The translations under genes and the position numbers were made by a program. The notes below the pieces were generated by a model, which ran no database searches, was not told where the DNA came from, and saw only the letters and a program-made list of their open reading frames with translations. From Cucumis sativus (Eukaryota > Streptophyta > Magnoliopsida > Cucurbitales > Cucurbitaceae): 64,000 nt of DNA. Each line of letters begins with the position of its first letter. Within the stretch, counting starts at the first letter, position 1. Below are positions 37,893 through 49,954 of this stretch, piece after piece. The stretch is from NCBI RefSeq assembly GCF_000004075.3, contig NC_026655.2, forward strand, positions 5,456,001-5,520,000, in the 5' to 3' direction.

Positions 37893-39699
37893 TAATTTAA
37901 CAAACAGAGCTCTTACAATACAATCTAGGGGATTTCAGAGGCAATTAAGTAACGATTTTTGAAGCTTTTTTGCAACTTTTTTTTTTGGAGAATTGAGAGT
38001 AAAGTCATGAAAATTAAAAGAAATGGGGAAGTGGGTCAATGTTAATGTGTTTCTTTTGGTGTTTTCTTTATCTTTTTCTCTCACATTACATTACAGAGAG
38101 TTGATTTCTTGACCTCGCCGTGTTGTTGGCATTTAGTGGAAAAGGGAGACTTTAGATTAAGAAAAAGAAGATGTGAAGAAATTGGTAGGAGTTGACTGGT
38201 CAACTGGTGTTGATAAATGAAGGTGACTGAACTTTAAATGCTAGATTTCGAGACGGCAGGAAGTTTAGATTCTTCCGGATCATCTTCATCGATCCAAATC
38301 CTAAGAAGAATAAGAAAATTATATCTTTATCGAAGAAAATGAAAAAGGTTGAGGATTAATGATAGAAACACAGACATTCTTGGTGACGATTAAGAATCAC
38401 CGGCAGAGACATGAGAGTCAGTGTCTGTCTTTGTGCTTCTTCAACGTTTTTGTTTTCGTGGCAGAATCCAATCTTTGTTCTCCACATATCTTTAGATTAC
38501 ATTCTTATTATTAATTAATGTTTTAAGAGTAAATTAAATCCACTAATGTTCCAATTTTAAATTGTTAATTCTTTTATAGAGTCTAAAAACAAAATTAGAT
38601 TCTAATTTATATATCTAATGATAATTACTTACCAACTATTAGTTTGTCTATACTACTATCAAATAATTTACTAACATGGTTTATGATAACGAACAAATTA
38701 TGATAGTATGAATGGTTAATAATTGAATGAATATAAATATATAAAACAAGATCTAAATTTTCTTTTGAGATCAAAAAACTTTTTAACCTGATTTTCTTAT
38801 GGCAGAATCTTGAGATTGGTTTATTAATTAAAAACTTTATTATAAAGATATAACTTTATTTTAAAATTCAAAGAAGGACGATACTTTGAAAGACAACAAA
38901 TTGCATTGAAAAAGGAATTGTAGGAAAATAGAGATATTTTTGTGGTGTGAATAAGATATTGTGACATGAGAGAGAGTATTCTCACAAACACAAACAAATA
39001 ATAATAATAAATAATAAATAATAAATAAATGTGTCCTAAGTATTATGAAATGTTATTTAGGAAAATAGGAGAAGTTGGGAAGACAAAAAGGTAAGGTTTG
39101 GTTCCAAATAGAGGTTGACTATACCCATTAATAATAATAACTATGATGTCAATTTTCTCATCTACCTCTTTGTTCCACCTTCCAATTACATTCTTATCCC
39201 TTAACATTTGGCTCAATCTCATTGATCCAATTAAACAACACTTCCTACATATTACCTAGTTTTAGGGAGTCCAATGAAATTAATTTTTGAAATCCTAAAC
39301 TCTTTGATTATCTACGTCGAAACAACTAGAGATAGACTCGCGAGGTTAGTTCTTATATTTTTACCCACCGCAAAACTGAAAAATTAGAGATTAACATTGA
39401 TTGTCGGTCAACCTTTTTCTTTCTTTCTTAAAAAAATAAAATTAGATCGATCAAAGCTAAGTTGCATGAAAGGAAAGAGGAATGAATGAAATGTGTAAGG
39501 CATTAATGTAATACAGCCCTGATGTTAAAGCATTTTATGTCGAAAACCCTTAAATCAATCATGACAGTGAACCTTAGGCTAAAGAATTTGAAAACAGAAA
39601 ACTAATACAATGATTCGAAATCTTTCCTGACAACATGCAATGATAATACTAATTGCTTTAGTTGTTGTTGAATAGGCTGAAGTTCGTCGCTTGTTGATG
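37893..39699. other. ARO upstream region
   Basis: The first 200 bases before the ARO ATG contain T-rich and CT-rich tracts fitting a 5' UTR and promoter. The rest to 39.5 kb is AT-rich with an AATA-type simple repeat (38996-39030). I see no gene. Confidence 0.5.
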
Positions 39700-39879
39700 T
39701 TAACGAATGACAGCTTCATCATCTTTGAACTGACCTTCAATTTTAGCATCGGGTACTAAGTGGCCAAGTTGACAAAGGTGAACAGCCCAAACTTCCTTAT
39801 AATCATAATCAGTAATGGCCTCCCAGAAAAGACGAGAGGGAGGCAATTCCGGAAGGCCGACGACTACACGATTGGTTTA
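39700..39879 (-). pseudogene. Coding-like segment of unknown identity (terminal exon or gene fragment)
   Basis: On the minus strand 59 open codons end in a TAA at 39700. The translation is well balanced and protein-like (GLPELPPSRLFWEAITDYDY, then KEVWAVHLCQLGHLVPDAK, then a tail ending DDEAVIR), unlike the AT-driven products of neighbouring random ORFs. The reading frame closes upstream at 39877-39879. An acceptor-like gtgtag lies at about 39866, but its polypyrimidine tract is poor, and I found no convincing upstream exon between here and the L27a gene. I do not recognise the family. It may be the last exon of an unresolved gene, a duplicated exon fragment or a decayed gene. Confidence 0.4.
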
Positions 39880-41150
39880 GGTACTTTTATTACGTACACC
39901 CCCACCACTAATTGTTAAGCTCACAGCACAAATTTAATTGAAAGGTGTGAGACTGAAAATCAAGTAGTGAAACTCATAATTGTCAACCATCCACGCCACA
40001 GGCAAAAGATCAAATAAATGCATAAAAGATGCTGATTTCACATTTACCGTTTTACCCATTTTATTCACTACTTATTGATACATACACACAGCTTGCTTGG
40101 TCGTCTCGGTTATTATTCATTACCCCATATTGACAAAATCCAAAGTTCCAAATCCAACTAATAAACCAATAAACAAAGACTACAAATATTTGTATTTTTC
40201 TTAAACTCCAATGATAGGATCAGGACTATAAATATACCGTACCTTCGTTACAAAGAGATTTATATCGTTCTTGATTAGTTTTCACCAACAACACTTCCTC
40301 CTATGATCGAATAGGAAGAATCGAAGACACTTTCCCCTGATTTAGTACATATACTTGCAAAAGCTAAAGAGATTTGGTGGAGATGTAAAATAGGGTTCAA
40401 ACAATGTAACATAACATCACCATAGTGCAGATTTGAAAGGAAAATGGACTAAAAATGGAGGCCTTTCAAGAAATAGATTCTGTAGAACAGAGACTAATCA
40501 TTCTATCCACAAGGTAGAAACATAAACAAATGAATGACGGTATGTTTAATTGAATTACATCTACCTACTATTACTACAAGGATCCAAATAGTGGAATAAT
40601 TTTAACACAAATACTGAACACAGCATTCCCATATAAGTTTAAACCACATATTTAGTTCATACAATTCAATCAGTAAGTCACTCCAAAGATGGAAAGTGAC
40701 AGAGCTTTGAAACACATCTCTTCAGGTCTAGTGATAATATTAGATAGATATCTTCGAATCAGCAACCATCAATACTTTACAAATGAATTTTACTAATTCC
40801 AAAGCCCACGAGTTTGAGACTTGAAGTAAATTATGTCAATACCAGCAAAAAAATGGAGAGCTCAACTGATACTATAATGAGAATCTGCTAACAGCAGCTA
40901 AAGTCGATTAAGATCTAACAAAAATACTGAATGATATAGAAAACCAACGGAATTAGCGAAATTGACAATGTATAACATTCAAGAAAAATGATAATTCAAG
41001 AAACACATTCAAAATCGGACTGAGTTCAAAGTGAAGAAAACTGAAACACGATGTTTGATGATAACATTAATCCAATACTTCGAATAAAGCCACATGAGAT
41101 ATCAAAACTAATTTCAAAACAAAATCATAACTAAAAGTTACCCAATAAAC
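39880..41150. other. Region downstream of L27a without a recognised gene
   Basis: Moderately AT-rich, with the last 100-150 bases likely the L27a 3' UTR. I looked for exons that could join the segment at 39.7 kb and saw none with both a good frame and splice sites. Confidence 0.4.
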
Positions 41151-41621
<471 letters not shown>

Positions 41622-41659
41622 TCAGAGATGGAGGGAGCGGCGAGCGCGAGGAAGTGCGA

Positions 41660-41772
41660 ATTAGGGTTTAGATGAACTTTATAGCGCTGAGAAAAGAGAC
41701 TCACCCGTTCAGATTTTGGGCTTTTTGTTTGTCTTAGATAAAAGCCCATGAGATTATGACAACTCGGCCCAA
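41660..41772 (-). promoter_or_regulatory. Ribosomal-protein promoter: telobox, TATA box and site II motifs
   Basis: On the minus strand, reading toward the gene, TTGGGCC and TGGGCT motifs occur at about 41766-41772 and 41753-41758, with one more in the opposite orientation at 41717-41722. A TATAAA follows at 41679-41684, then the telobox AAACCCTAA at about 41661-41669, and the ATG at 41591. This arrangement is characteristic of plant ribosomal-protein genes and supports the call. Confidence 0.8.
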
Positions 41773-41859
41773 GCTCACGGGCCGAACTTAGGGCTGTTTT
41801 GTTGGTCTTAGATGAAAGCTCAAAAGATAATGACAACTCGGGTCGGGTCCACTCGTCTG

Positions 41860-42190
41860 ATAATTATAGGATAATTAGTTAACCATTTTAAAAATAATAA
41901 TTAAGAATATAAAAATATTTAAAAAAATTACAAATATAGTAAAACTATAATTGATAGACTTGTATGATCTGTCAATGATAGACCAATAATTACAACATGA
42001 TCTGTCGATAATAGACTTTTATGATCTATCAATGATAGACCAATATTTACAACATGATCTATCGATGATAGACTTCTAACATTGATAGAATTTGACAAAT
42101 TTGGTTATATTTGTAATTTTTTTTAAATGTTGTCATATACTTAATTATTTTGCATCTAATGGCTAAATTTGCAACTATCCCATAATTATA
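41860..42190. mobile_element. MITE copy B (MULE-like, 9-bp target-site duplication)
   Basis: A direct repeat ataattata flanks the element at 41860-41868 and 42182-42190. The left terminus ggataattag and the right terminus gcaactatcc are inverted and similar. Sub-terminal inverted parts follow (attacaaatatagt on the left; atatttgtaattttt then catatacttaatta on the right). The interior has four or more near-palindromic units of the tctatcaatgatagac type. About 313 bp with no coding capacity. A 9-bp duplication points to the Mutator-like superfamily; a hAT origin (8 bp) cannot be excluded. Confidence 0.7.
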
Positions 42191-42224
42191 ATGACTCCCT
42201 ATAATTATAATTAGAAAAAAGTTT

Positions 42225-42432
42225 ATGAATAATAATTAAGTAAATAACAATATTTAAAATAAACGGTAAATATATCAAAATTTAACAAATTTTAAATATA
42301 GCAAAATTATTTGTGATGGACCAATAATTACAATATATGATAGAAATTTTTGTTATATTTGTAATTTTTTATAAACGTTGCAATCTACTTCATTATTTTC
42401 TAATCTAATAATCTAATTGTCCAACTTATTAT
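42225..42432. mobile_element. MITE copy C, shorter and more diverged
   Basis: Repeats the organisation of copy B directly beside it: tgaataataattaagtaaat on the left, tttaaatatagcaaaatta, a reduced core with gatggaccaataattacaat, then ttatatttgtaatttttt, cttcattattttctaatc and a terminal ctaattgtccaac. The ends are approximate. It lacks most of the internal palindromic units of copy B. Confidence 0.55.
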
Positions 42433-43094
42433 TGTTATTTTATTTATTTGTTTGTTATTATTATTATTATCATTTTGAGTTAGTGAACTTTTACTGGTTT
42501 ATGTTATGTTTGGATTAATATAAGTTATTTTAAAGCACTATTTAAGACGTATTCTTTCCTTTTAGAAAAGAAAAAGACATTTGAGCTTGAATTTTGGATT
42601 ATGGCAAATACATATTTAGAATTTAGGTAAATGTCTTAATTTCATACTTGTGCTTGGAGTATTAGGATTTGTCTATGAAGATATATTCAAGATAGTAACC
42701 TTCCCTTCATCATGCGATTGCACCAAAATACTATATGAATTATTCATAAATGGGAAGATTTTCATTTGGTTAAAGTAAATGAAGTGAAAACAAAGTAACA
42801 ATAACTTTTACCATGAAGATGTGGCCGTTGAATGAAGCATAAGTAGTCCACACAAGTTACGGAGTACAATTCTTCTGATCAAGCATTAGTAACACCATTC
42901 AACTTTCAATGTCATAATTGTAACATCATATTGAAAGTAAAATTGGAAACAGTATAACAGTAGCAAATTGAACGATTACAAAAACTCTGGCTTTTCAAAG
43001 TGACAGATTTACAAAGAACAATCGTTAAAAAAAACTAGCAATTTGAGGATTTTAAAGAGTAAAGGCAAGAAAGGGCACAAAGATGCAAGTAGTT
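42433..43094. other. Intergenic, MITE cluster to 3' end of the 97-aa gene
   Basis: AT-rich with an (ATT)n run near 42428-42465. The last 150 bases are probably the 3' UTR of the minus-strand gene. No coding signal. Confidence 0.5.
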
Positions 43095-44661
43095 TTAGCC
43101 AGTTTCCTGCTCAAATTCTTCAGCCTCAGATTCATCAGCATTGTCAGCATCATCATCTTCTGCCTCAATGTCTTCCTTATCATTGTCAGCAGTCATTTTT
43201 CCGATGACCACAAGGTTGCTGTTTGTTTTCCTAATTTCATTGCACTGCCATGATAGTAATATACATAAGTGAGTGAAGAGCTTACAAGATTGCAATAGAG
43301 CACATGGAGAATTGCACTGCTCGATAGTTGAGTCCCTCTGATTCGAGGTCGGAATCCACTTGAATTAACGAAAGAGTGAGAACAGAAGCCTCTTCTCTTC
43401 TTCATTTTAAGGCTTTAAGAGGGTAGTTGAATGACAGCATAATCACCACCACAATTATCATCAAGAACGAAGATAGAAGGTAGCAAAACATTTTAGAATA
43501 CCACACCCCAGAAATCGCAATCAGCAAAGGAACAAGTAAAGCTGACCTTTTTAATAAGTTTTCGGTCCCGACAACTTTTTATTAACTTGGGATTATAAAG
43601 GTTGGAGACAGGACAGGAACGTTAACCTGTGAATGTGTTGGATTGTAGAAAGAGATAGATAATAGAAACTTGAGTTTGCATCAAATGTGTTTGATGTATG
43701 GATTTGTAACTTAGTAAAGCCCGAGTTTCATACTATCTATACCTCTTGGACTATACCAATGTAGTTAGTAGTTAATGAGTTATCATAAATTTAGTAAACG
43801 TTCCCCTTCTTTAGGTTTGAACTTTGAAACACAAGTTGAAGATAAATATGATATTCAAACTCATATGATATTGAAGATTGATATCATATTCAAGCTATAA
43901 ACCTAGAAATGGTAACAGATCATGCTGTGCAACAAGCCCTTCATGTAGAGTATCAACAAGTCTTCTCCATCGTTTCAGTCTCAAATAAACAAAGTTTTGA
44001 TGAAGAAGTAATTCAGCAATTCAGTCCAAGTTTCAATTATAACTTCTCAAAAACCAAATATTCAAAGCAGAACACCAAGGGAAAACTGTTAAGAGATGCA
44101 AAAATGGGAAAGGTGAAAACCTATCGGCGAGAGTCAAATCTAATTCAGCAACACTCTTTTAAGCAAGTCTCGGTTCCGATCAATCGCAATAACTTCAACT
44201 TGACATTCGATGTGTATATGATCTTCTCACGTGCATCGAGTACTTCAATTCTCAGAAATAACCCAAAAATTCTTTCGTTCACAAGAAACAAAAGATGGAA
44301 CTTCCATGAATGCGAAAAAAAACGAAGATCAAATCACAAATACTCAAAACATAATTTAAAATGATCATAATCAAGAGCGGACCGCCTGGAAGAATTCCTT
44401 TCGATTATTTCACTTCCGATCACTAAGCATTCCCCAAGTCCGAGCAGGAGATCGTACAAATTAAAACGCCCGAAAGAGCATTAGGGTTTTTAAAAAAGAG
44501 AATGGTAAGTAGAGTACCTTTTCTTCAAAATCAGCTTCTTCCATGGCGAGCAGTAGCTCTTCGTTCTGGGGTTGAGGCCACTGAGACGGCAGTAAAAACG
44601 ACGTCGGAATTTTCCTGGTAGACCAAGGATACTGTGTCATGAAAGCCGGGAACTGCAGCAT
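43095..44661 (-). CDS. Uncharacterised 97-aa protein with an acidic C-terminus, two exons
   Basis: Exon 1 runs 44661-44518 and exon 2 runs 43244-43095, separated by a 1273-base intron. The donor (gaaaag|gtactc) and acceptor (catggcag|tgcaat) are good and keep phase 0. The product starts MLQFPAFMTQYPWSTRKIP, then has ELLLAMEEADFEEK|CNEIRKTNSNLVVIGK across the junction and a strongly acidic tail ending AEEFEQETG. I recall similar short plant proteins (EIRKTNSNL...VIGK plus acidic tail), but I know no function and no named domain. Exon 1 could also start at an upstream non-ATG codon; the ATG at 44661 is chosen. Divergent with the C2-GRAM gene. The intron contains a 151-codon plus-strand ORF that I do not believe is a gene. 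Confidence 0.75.
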
Positions 44662-45443
44662 TTTTCTCACCGGAGCTGGAAACTGGAGACACTCCGAATG
44701 GGCTCGCTCTGTTGTAAACTCGAAAATCTCTAGTGTTTGGCAACTGGTTTATTTCTGTCCCTATTCTGGTTTCAGCTTATCATCGCCTATACTAAGAATC
44801 GATAAAATATGAAATTTTGTTATATATAAGATTTCGTTCCATTCCGGCCACCGTCAATCTTCCCACCACTGTTGACTGTGCTCTCTATTTCTCTTCAATC
44901 TACTAAATCAAGTAACTTTTGAGTATTTTCAATCTCCTATCCTTAATTTTAATGATGATCAAATCGAATACTGTATTCCTAAAATTGTCTAAACACCTCT
45001 ACAAAATACTAATAATATATATTATAGACAGAATCACATCTCTCTTTTATCCACGTGAAAGCAACATTCAGATAAACCGTACCGTTGGATATCCCAATAA
45101 CGAAGAAAAAGAATGGGAATTTGATTCCATACGTGTTGCACTTTCACCTTGGCAGATTCAACAACAACAGCTACAATCCCCGAAGCAAATGAAGAACACC
45201 CAAGAATATCTTTTACTTTCTCACCGATAACCAATCCAATCCAATCCAACCGACCTTTTCTACAGTTTTTCTGCTACCTTTCTCCTCGTGTCTTCTTCTC
45301 ACGTCTTCCACGTCTCTTTCGATGGCCGCTTTTCAATTTCCCCCTCCCTACCGACTTCACTATCAAAATCAACCCTTCGTTTATTCCTTTAAAATCCCAT
45401 TTTCCTAACGACCCATTTCCCCAAATTTTAGTTTTCTTTAGCT
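44662..45443. promoter_or_regulatory. Divergent promoter region, 97-aa protein / C2-GRAM
   Basis: 782 bases separate the two divergent start codons. The part from 45150 to 45443 is C- and T-rich and probably the C2-GRAM 5' UTR. A (caatc)-type repeat ccaatccaatccaatccaac lies at about 45233-45252. No TATA box was assigned with confidence to either gene. Confidence 0.5.
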
Positions 45444-48400
45444 ATGAGGTTGTATGTTTATGTATTGGAGGCTAAGGACCTTCATGTGAAGGATTCGTTT
45501 GTGAAGCTTCGAGTTGGGAGGCGTAAGGCCAAGACGAGGATTATGAGGAATTGCTCTAATCCTGTTTGGAATGAGGAGTTTATTTTCAAGTTTCGTGATG
45601 TCGATGATGAACTAGTTGTGTCTGTTTATGAGCACAATGATGAATCTAATTTCTTTCATGCTTCATCGGGTTTGATTGGTCGTGTTCGGATACCCATATG
45701 GACTGTTGCTGCTGAGGATTCACAGACCTTGCCGCCCACTTGGTTTGATCTGCGAAGGTCCAAAACTGAGAAATTTATCGATGAAGTTGCTGGTTGGTTT
45801 TCTCTGTTTCTTCTATTTCCATTATTGATTATGTATTTCAGGCTTGTTCCTCAGTTTGAATCAATTTGAAGTAATTTGAACTTAATTGCCCTGTTCGTTA
45901 CTTCATCGTATGTATATGCATGATGTTTGAACTTACTGCTATGGCATTCTTGAGATAGAAAATGAACCATATTGCCTTTGAGCTTTTTGCCTATCGTTAT
46001 TTTTGCAGGGAAAGTGCTTCTTATTGTCTCATTACATGGAAAAGGCAATGTAATCAACCAATCAAGTGCTACTAATACTAATACTAATCCTAAACCTTTA
46101 GATTTGGTTGGCGCCAAATCTTCATCTAGCAAGGCTGTTAAATGGAAGCCTAACAAGAAAACTATTGTGAGTCGTTTGGAGAGGTTGTTTCATAAGAGTG
46201 ATGAGGACACAAGAACAGATAATTCTTCAGAGTCATCAAGTGCCATGTCTGATACTGAAGAGCGCATTAATGGGCATCTGTCTGAATCTAGCTTTGATGA
46301 AGCTATTGAGACATTGCAGCTGAGGAGCAATGGAGAAGAAATGCCAGAAAATTTATCTGGCGGGGTTCTTGTGGATCAGGTATATGTAGTTTCACCAGGT
46401 GATTTGAACAGGCTTCTCTTTTCGACAGGTTCACAGTTCAGGAGAGAACTAGCAGAGCATCAGGGAATAACAAATTTAGAAGAAGGAACTTGGTCTTGGA
46501 AACGAGGGGATGTACCTTGTCTTTCACGGATTGTATCTTACCGAAAACCTGCAACTAAGGTTGTTGGAGCTATTAATGCTACGGAGGAACAAACCTACGT
46601 TAAAGGGGATGGATGGGAATTTGCTGTCTTGGTAAATGTAAATACACCCGAGGTACCATTTGGTAATGCATTCAATGTTGAGTTACTCTACAAGATAATG
46701 CCTGGCCCTGAGTTAATTTCTGGAGAAGAGACTTCCCATTTTGTAGTTTCTTGGGGTATGAACTTCCTCCATAGTACAATGATGAAAGGCATGATTGAGA
46801 AAGGGGCTCGTCAGGGGCTGGAGGAAAATTTTGTCCAGTTCACTAATCTGCTGGCTCAGCATCTTAAAAGTCCGAATTCTACTGAGTTATTGAACAAAGG
46901 TCACGTGTTGTCAGCTTCTGAGAATAACCGCCAATCAAATTTTGAATTGGCCCGCCAATACTTCTGGAATTTCACTGTACTTTCTACCTTGTTCGTCCTG
47001 GTATACGTACTTGTGCACATTATTCTTTCCAAGCCTAAAACAACGCAAGGCTTGGAGTTCATTGGAATGGATTTGCCAGATAGTTTAGGAGAACTTGTTA
47101 CTAGTGGAATTTTAGTCCTTCAGTTGGAACGTGTTTATAACATGGTCTCACATTTCATTCAAGCTAGGTTAAAAAGAGGTACATGAGACTAATTTCTAGC
47201 TTATTTATATCTATTTAATATTTCAAAACTATAATACACTTAACTCTCATTCTTGACAGTTTAAGGTAGCATACCTAATTGATCTCGTCTGTCGGTTTGC
47301 ATTTTTGTAGGAGGTGACCATGGAGTCAAAGGCCAAGGAGATGGATGGATCCTAACCATAGTTCTTTTAGAAGGAGTGAACATTTCATCCTTGGATTCTT
47401 CTGGATCCTCAGACCCTTGTGTGGTTTTCACATGCAATGGTAAAAAAAGAACTAGCTCTGTTGAGCTTCAAACTCATGAGCCTCAGTGGAACGGTAAGAC
47501 ATTTTTGTCCCCTCCTTGTTGCCAAGTATTATCAAGGATGAGATTTCTGCCTTCTCAATGTGGATTATTTATTTATTATTTTATTTTGCCAGATTATACT
47601 TGTCTTCTCAACCCATAGTTTTCTTGATTAAATTTTCTACTGATCTTAGTATCATATAAGGTTATGATCAGTTAATTAATTCTTCATTTCAATACCAATG
47701 ATTTGAATTTAACCATAATTTAATTTAATGTGTAGAGATACTGGAGTTTGATGCCATGAAGGAACCACCATCAGTATTATATGTGGAGGTTTTCGACTTT
47801 GATGGTCCATTTGACCAGGCTACTTCACTCGGGCATGCAGAGATTAATTTCCTAAAATATAAATCAACTGAACTTGCAGATATATGGGTTCCCCTTGAGG
47901 GGAAGCTTGCTCAATCTTCCCAGTCGAAGCTACACTTAAGAATCTTCTTAGAAAATACTGATGGAATTGAAACAATAAGACAATACTTGTCTATGAAGGG
48001 AAAGGAGGTTGGTAAGAAGGTAAGCACATTTCTCAACACATCTTTTCCTTTGCCTAGTTGATAAATTGTCAAAGAGATGCATCCACTTCCACTTTTCTGT
48101 TGTGTGATACACCTAGCCATCTTTACTTTTATTGGTGCATTCAGTTGTTTATAATCATGATCTTGTACCTCTAACACTAAGCTGGTCTAGTTACTTCAAC
48201 GGTGGAATCTGGCTAACTTCTTTTCTGGTGCTTTTACAGCTGCATCCTAGGTCACCTTATAGGAACTCAACATTTCAAAAACTTTTCGGTTTGCCAGCAG
48301 AAGAGTTTCTTGTCAGCGACTTCACATGCTCCTTGAAAAGAAAAATGCTTCTTCAGGTAGATATTACAACTGCTATGCAAAGTCTTTATGATTTCACAAT

Positions 48401-49954
48401 ATAAAAGAAGACTTAATAAAAATATTTAGCGCATGACTATTATGTAGACTTTCTCAATCTATACATAACGGAGAATCCTAATGTTTTAACTAATTTCTTC
48501 TGCTGATCATAGAAATGTGAATTAGCAATTATATCTCAGTATACCCATTTGACTCAATAAATGGAATTATCTGTACGTCTTTGGTCTTTTGTTTGCTTGC
48601 TCTCAGTCCCATGTGTAGAACTATTGTCTTGTCAGTTGTAACGATCTTGTTGCTTGTGACTCTCTGGTACAGGGGAGATTATTTCTATCTGCCAGAGTCA
48701 TTGGGTTTTACGCCAACTTTTTTGGACAGAAAACAAAGTTTTTCTTTCTCTGGGAGGACATTGAAGATATACAAGTACTGCACCCCTCCCTTTCCTCTCT
48801 AGGTAGCCCATCATTAGTCATAATTCTTAAAAAAGGTCGAGGTCTTGAAGCAAGTCACGGTGCAAAGTCTCAAGATGAAGAGGGTAGACTAAGATTTTAC
48901 CTCCAATCATTTGTCTCATTCAATGTAGCCAGCAGGTAACGCCATAAATCTCTGTCATGCTTCGTCACGAGAAAGTGGAACTTACTTTCATAGATTTTAA
49001 ATCCGCTGCGGTGTTCAATATTGGCAGGACGATTATAGGTATGTGGAGAACAAGGACATCGACCCTTGATCAGAAAGCACAGGTTGCTGAAATGTCAAAT
49101 GATTCCGAAGAAAGGTCAGTTTTGGTGGAAGATATGGAATGTTTTTTGGATGTAGAAGATACAAAGATGTCAAAGTTGTATGTTGCAGAACTTCCTATAA
49201 ATGTGGGTGATTGGTATTATAATGTTCTTTGTAGAATCTATTGAAGCTTGAAACAAATTCAAGGTTCAATGAGATGGTTCTGCTTTAGTTCCAATAACTA
49301 TGCCTGAGATTACTAGGAAAGTAAATATTATGTTGGTTGAAAACTCTCTTTCTTGCCACAATGTTTGCAGATAAAATCATTGATGGAGTTCTTTGAGGGT
49401 GGCAAACTAGAACACAGGGTGATGGAAAAATCTGGTTGTCTAGACTATGCAACGACACCATGGAAATCCGTGAAACCCGGTCTCCTTGAAAGACGCATTT
49501 CTTACCAATTCAATCACGATATTTCAATCTTTGAAGGCAAAGTCACATGCATTCAGCAAAAGTTTCCCATGACAGCAGCAAACACAGGCAGTGGTGAAGA
49601 AGAATGGATAGTAAACGAGGTCATGAGCTTGCATGATATACCGTTTGGTGAATGTTTTCGTGTACGTAATGTAACAGGAACATCGCTCATGTCATTGTTT
49701 GTTATTGAAACTCTCTTGATGTTGTAAGAAATTTGATCAGTTGGTGTTGTTGTTTGCAGATACATTTTAGGTACCGTTTTGAGGATTGTGAGCTAGCTAA
49801 AAATGCTTGCAAATGTGAGGCTTTCTATGGAATCACATGGCTTAAAAGCACGGAGCTTCAGCAGAAGATCACCCAGAACGTAGCTGATGAATTTGGACAT
49901 AGACTAAAAGAGAAATTTGAACTAATGGAGAGGGAGATTCTTCTTGCAACCTAA
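45444..49954 (+). CDS. C2 and GRAM (VASt) domain-containing protein, At1g03370-like
   Basis: Multi-domain plant protein thought to act in lipid or membrane binding. Nine exons: 45444-45792, 46009-47178, 47311-47493, 47736-48019, 48240-48356, 48673-48935, 49028-49202, 49371-49661 and 49760-49954. All have GT-AG borders and keep frame to give 1008 aa, close to the Arabidopsis homologue. Domains in order: C2 (1-110), a Ser-rich linker, VASt (about 235-400), a hydrophobic segment (435-457, FWNFTVLSTLFVLVYVLVHI), second C2 (about 517-640), GRAM (about 667-785, with KLFGLPAEEFLVSDFTC and KTKFFFLWEDIEDIQVL), and second VASt (848-1000). The duplicated C2-VASt arrangement with GRAM is family-typical. 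It belongs near the Lam/Ysp2-type sterol-transfer VASt proteins by fold; lipid transfer itself is inferred. Exon 7 has a slightly unusual donor (aat|gtgggt). Confidence 0.95.

Noticed and set aside
43909-44364. 151-codon plus-strand ORF
   Set aside because: Lies wholly in the intron of the 97-aa gene; the product is Asn/Lys/Ser-rich, as expected from AT-rich DNA, and matches no family I know. It would need transcript evidence.
45149-45475. 108-codon plus-strand ORF overlapping the C2-GRAM start
   Set aside because: It begins at a non-ATG codon, is in a different frame from the C2 domain, and fits a C/T-rich 5' UTR.
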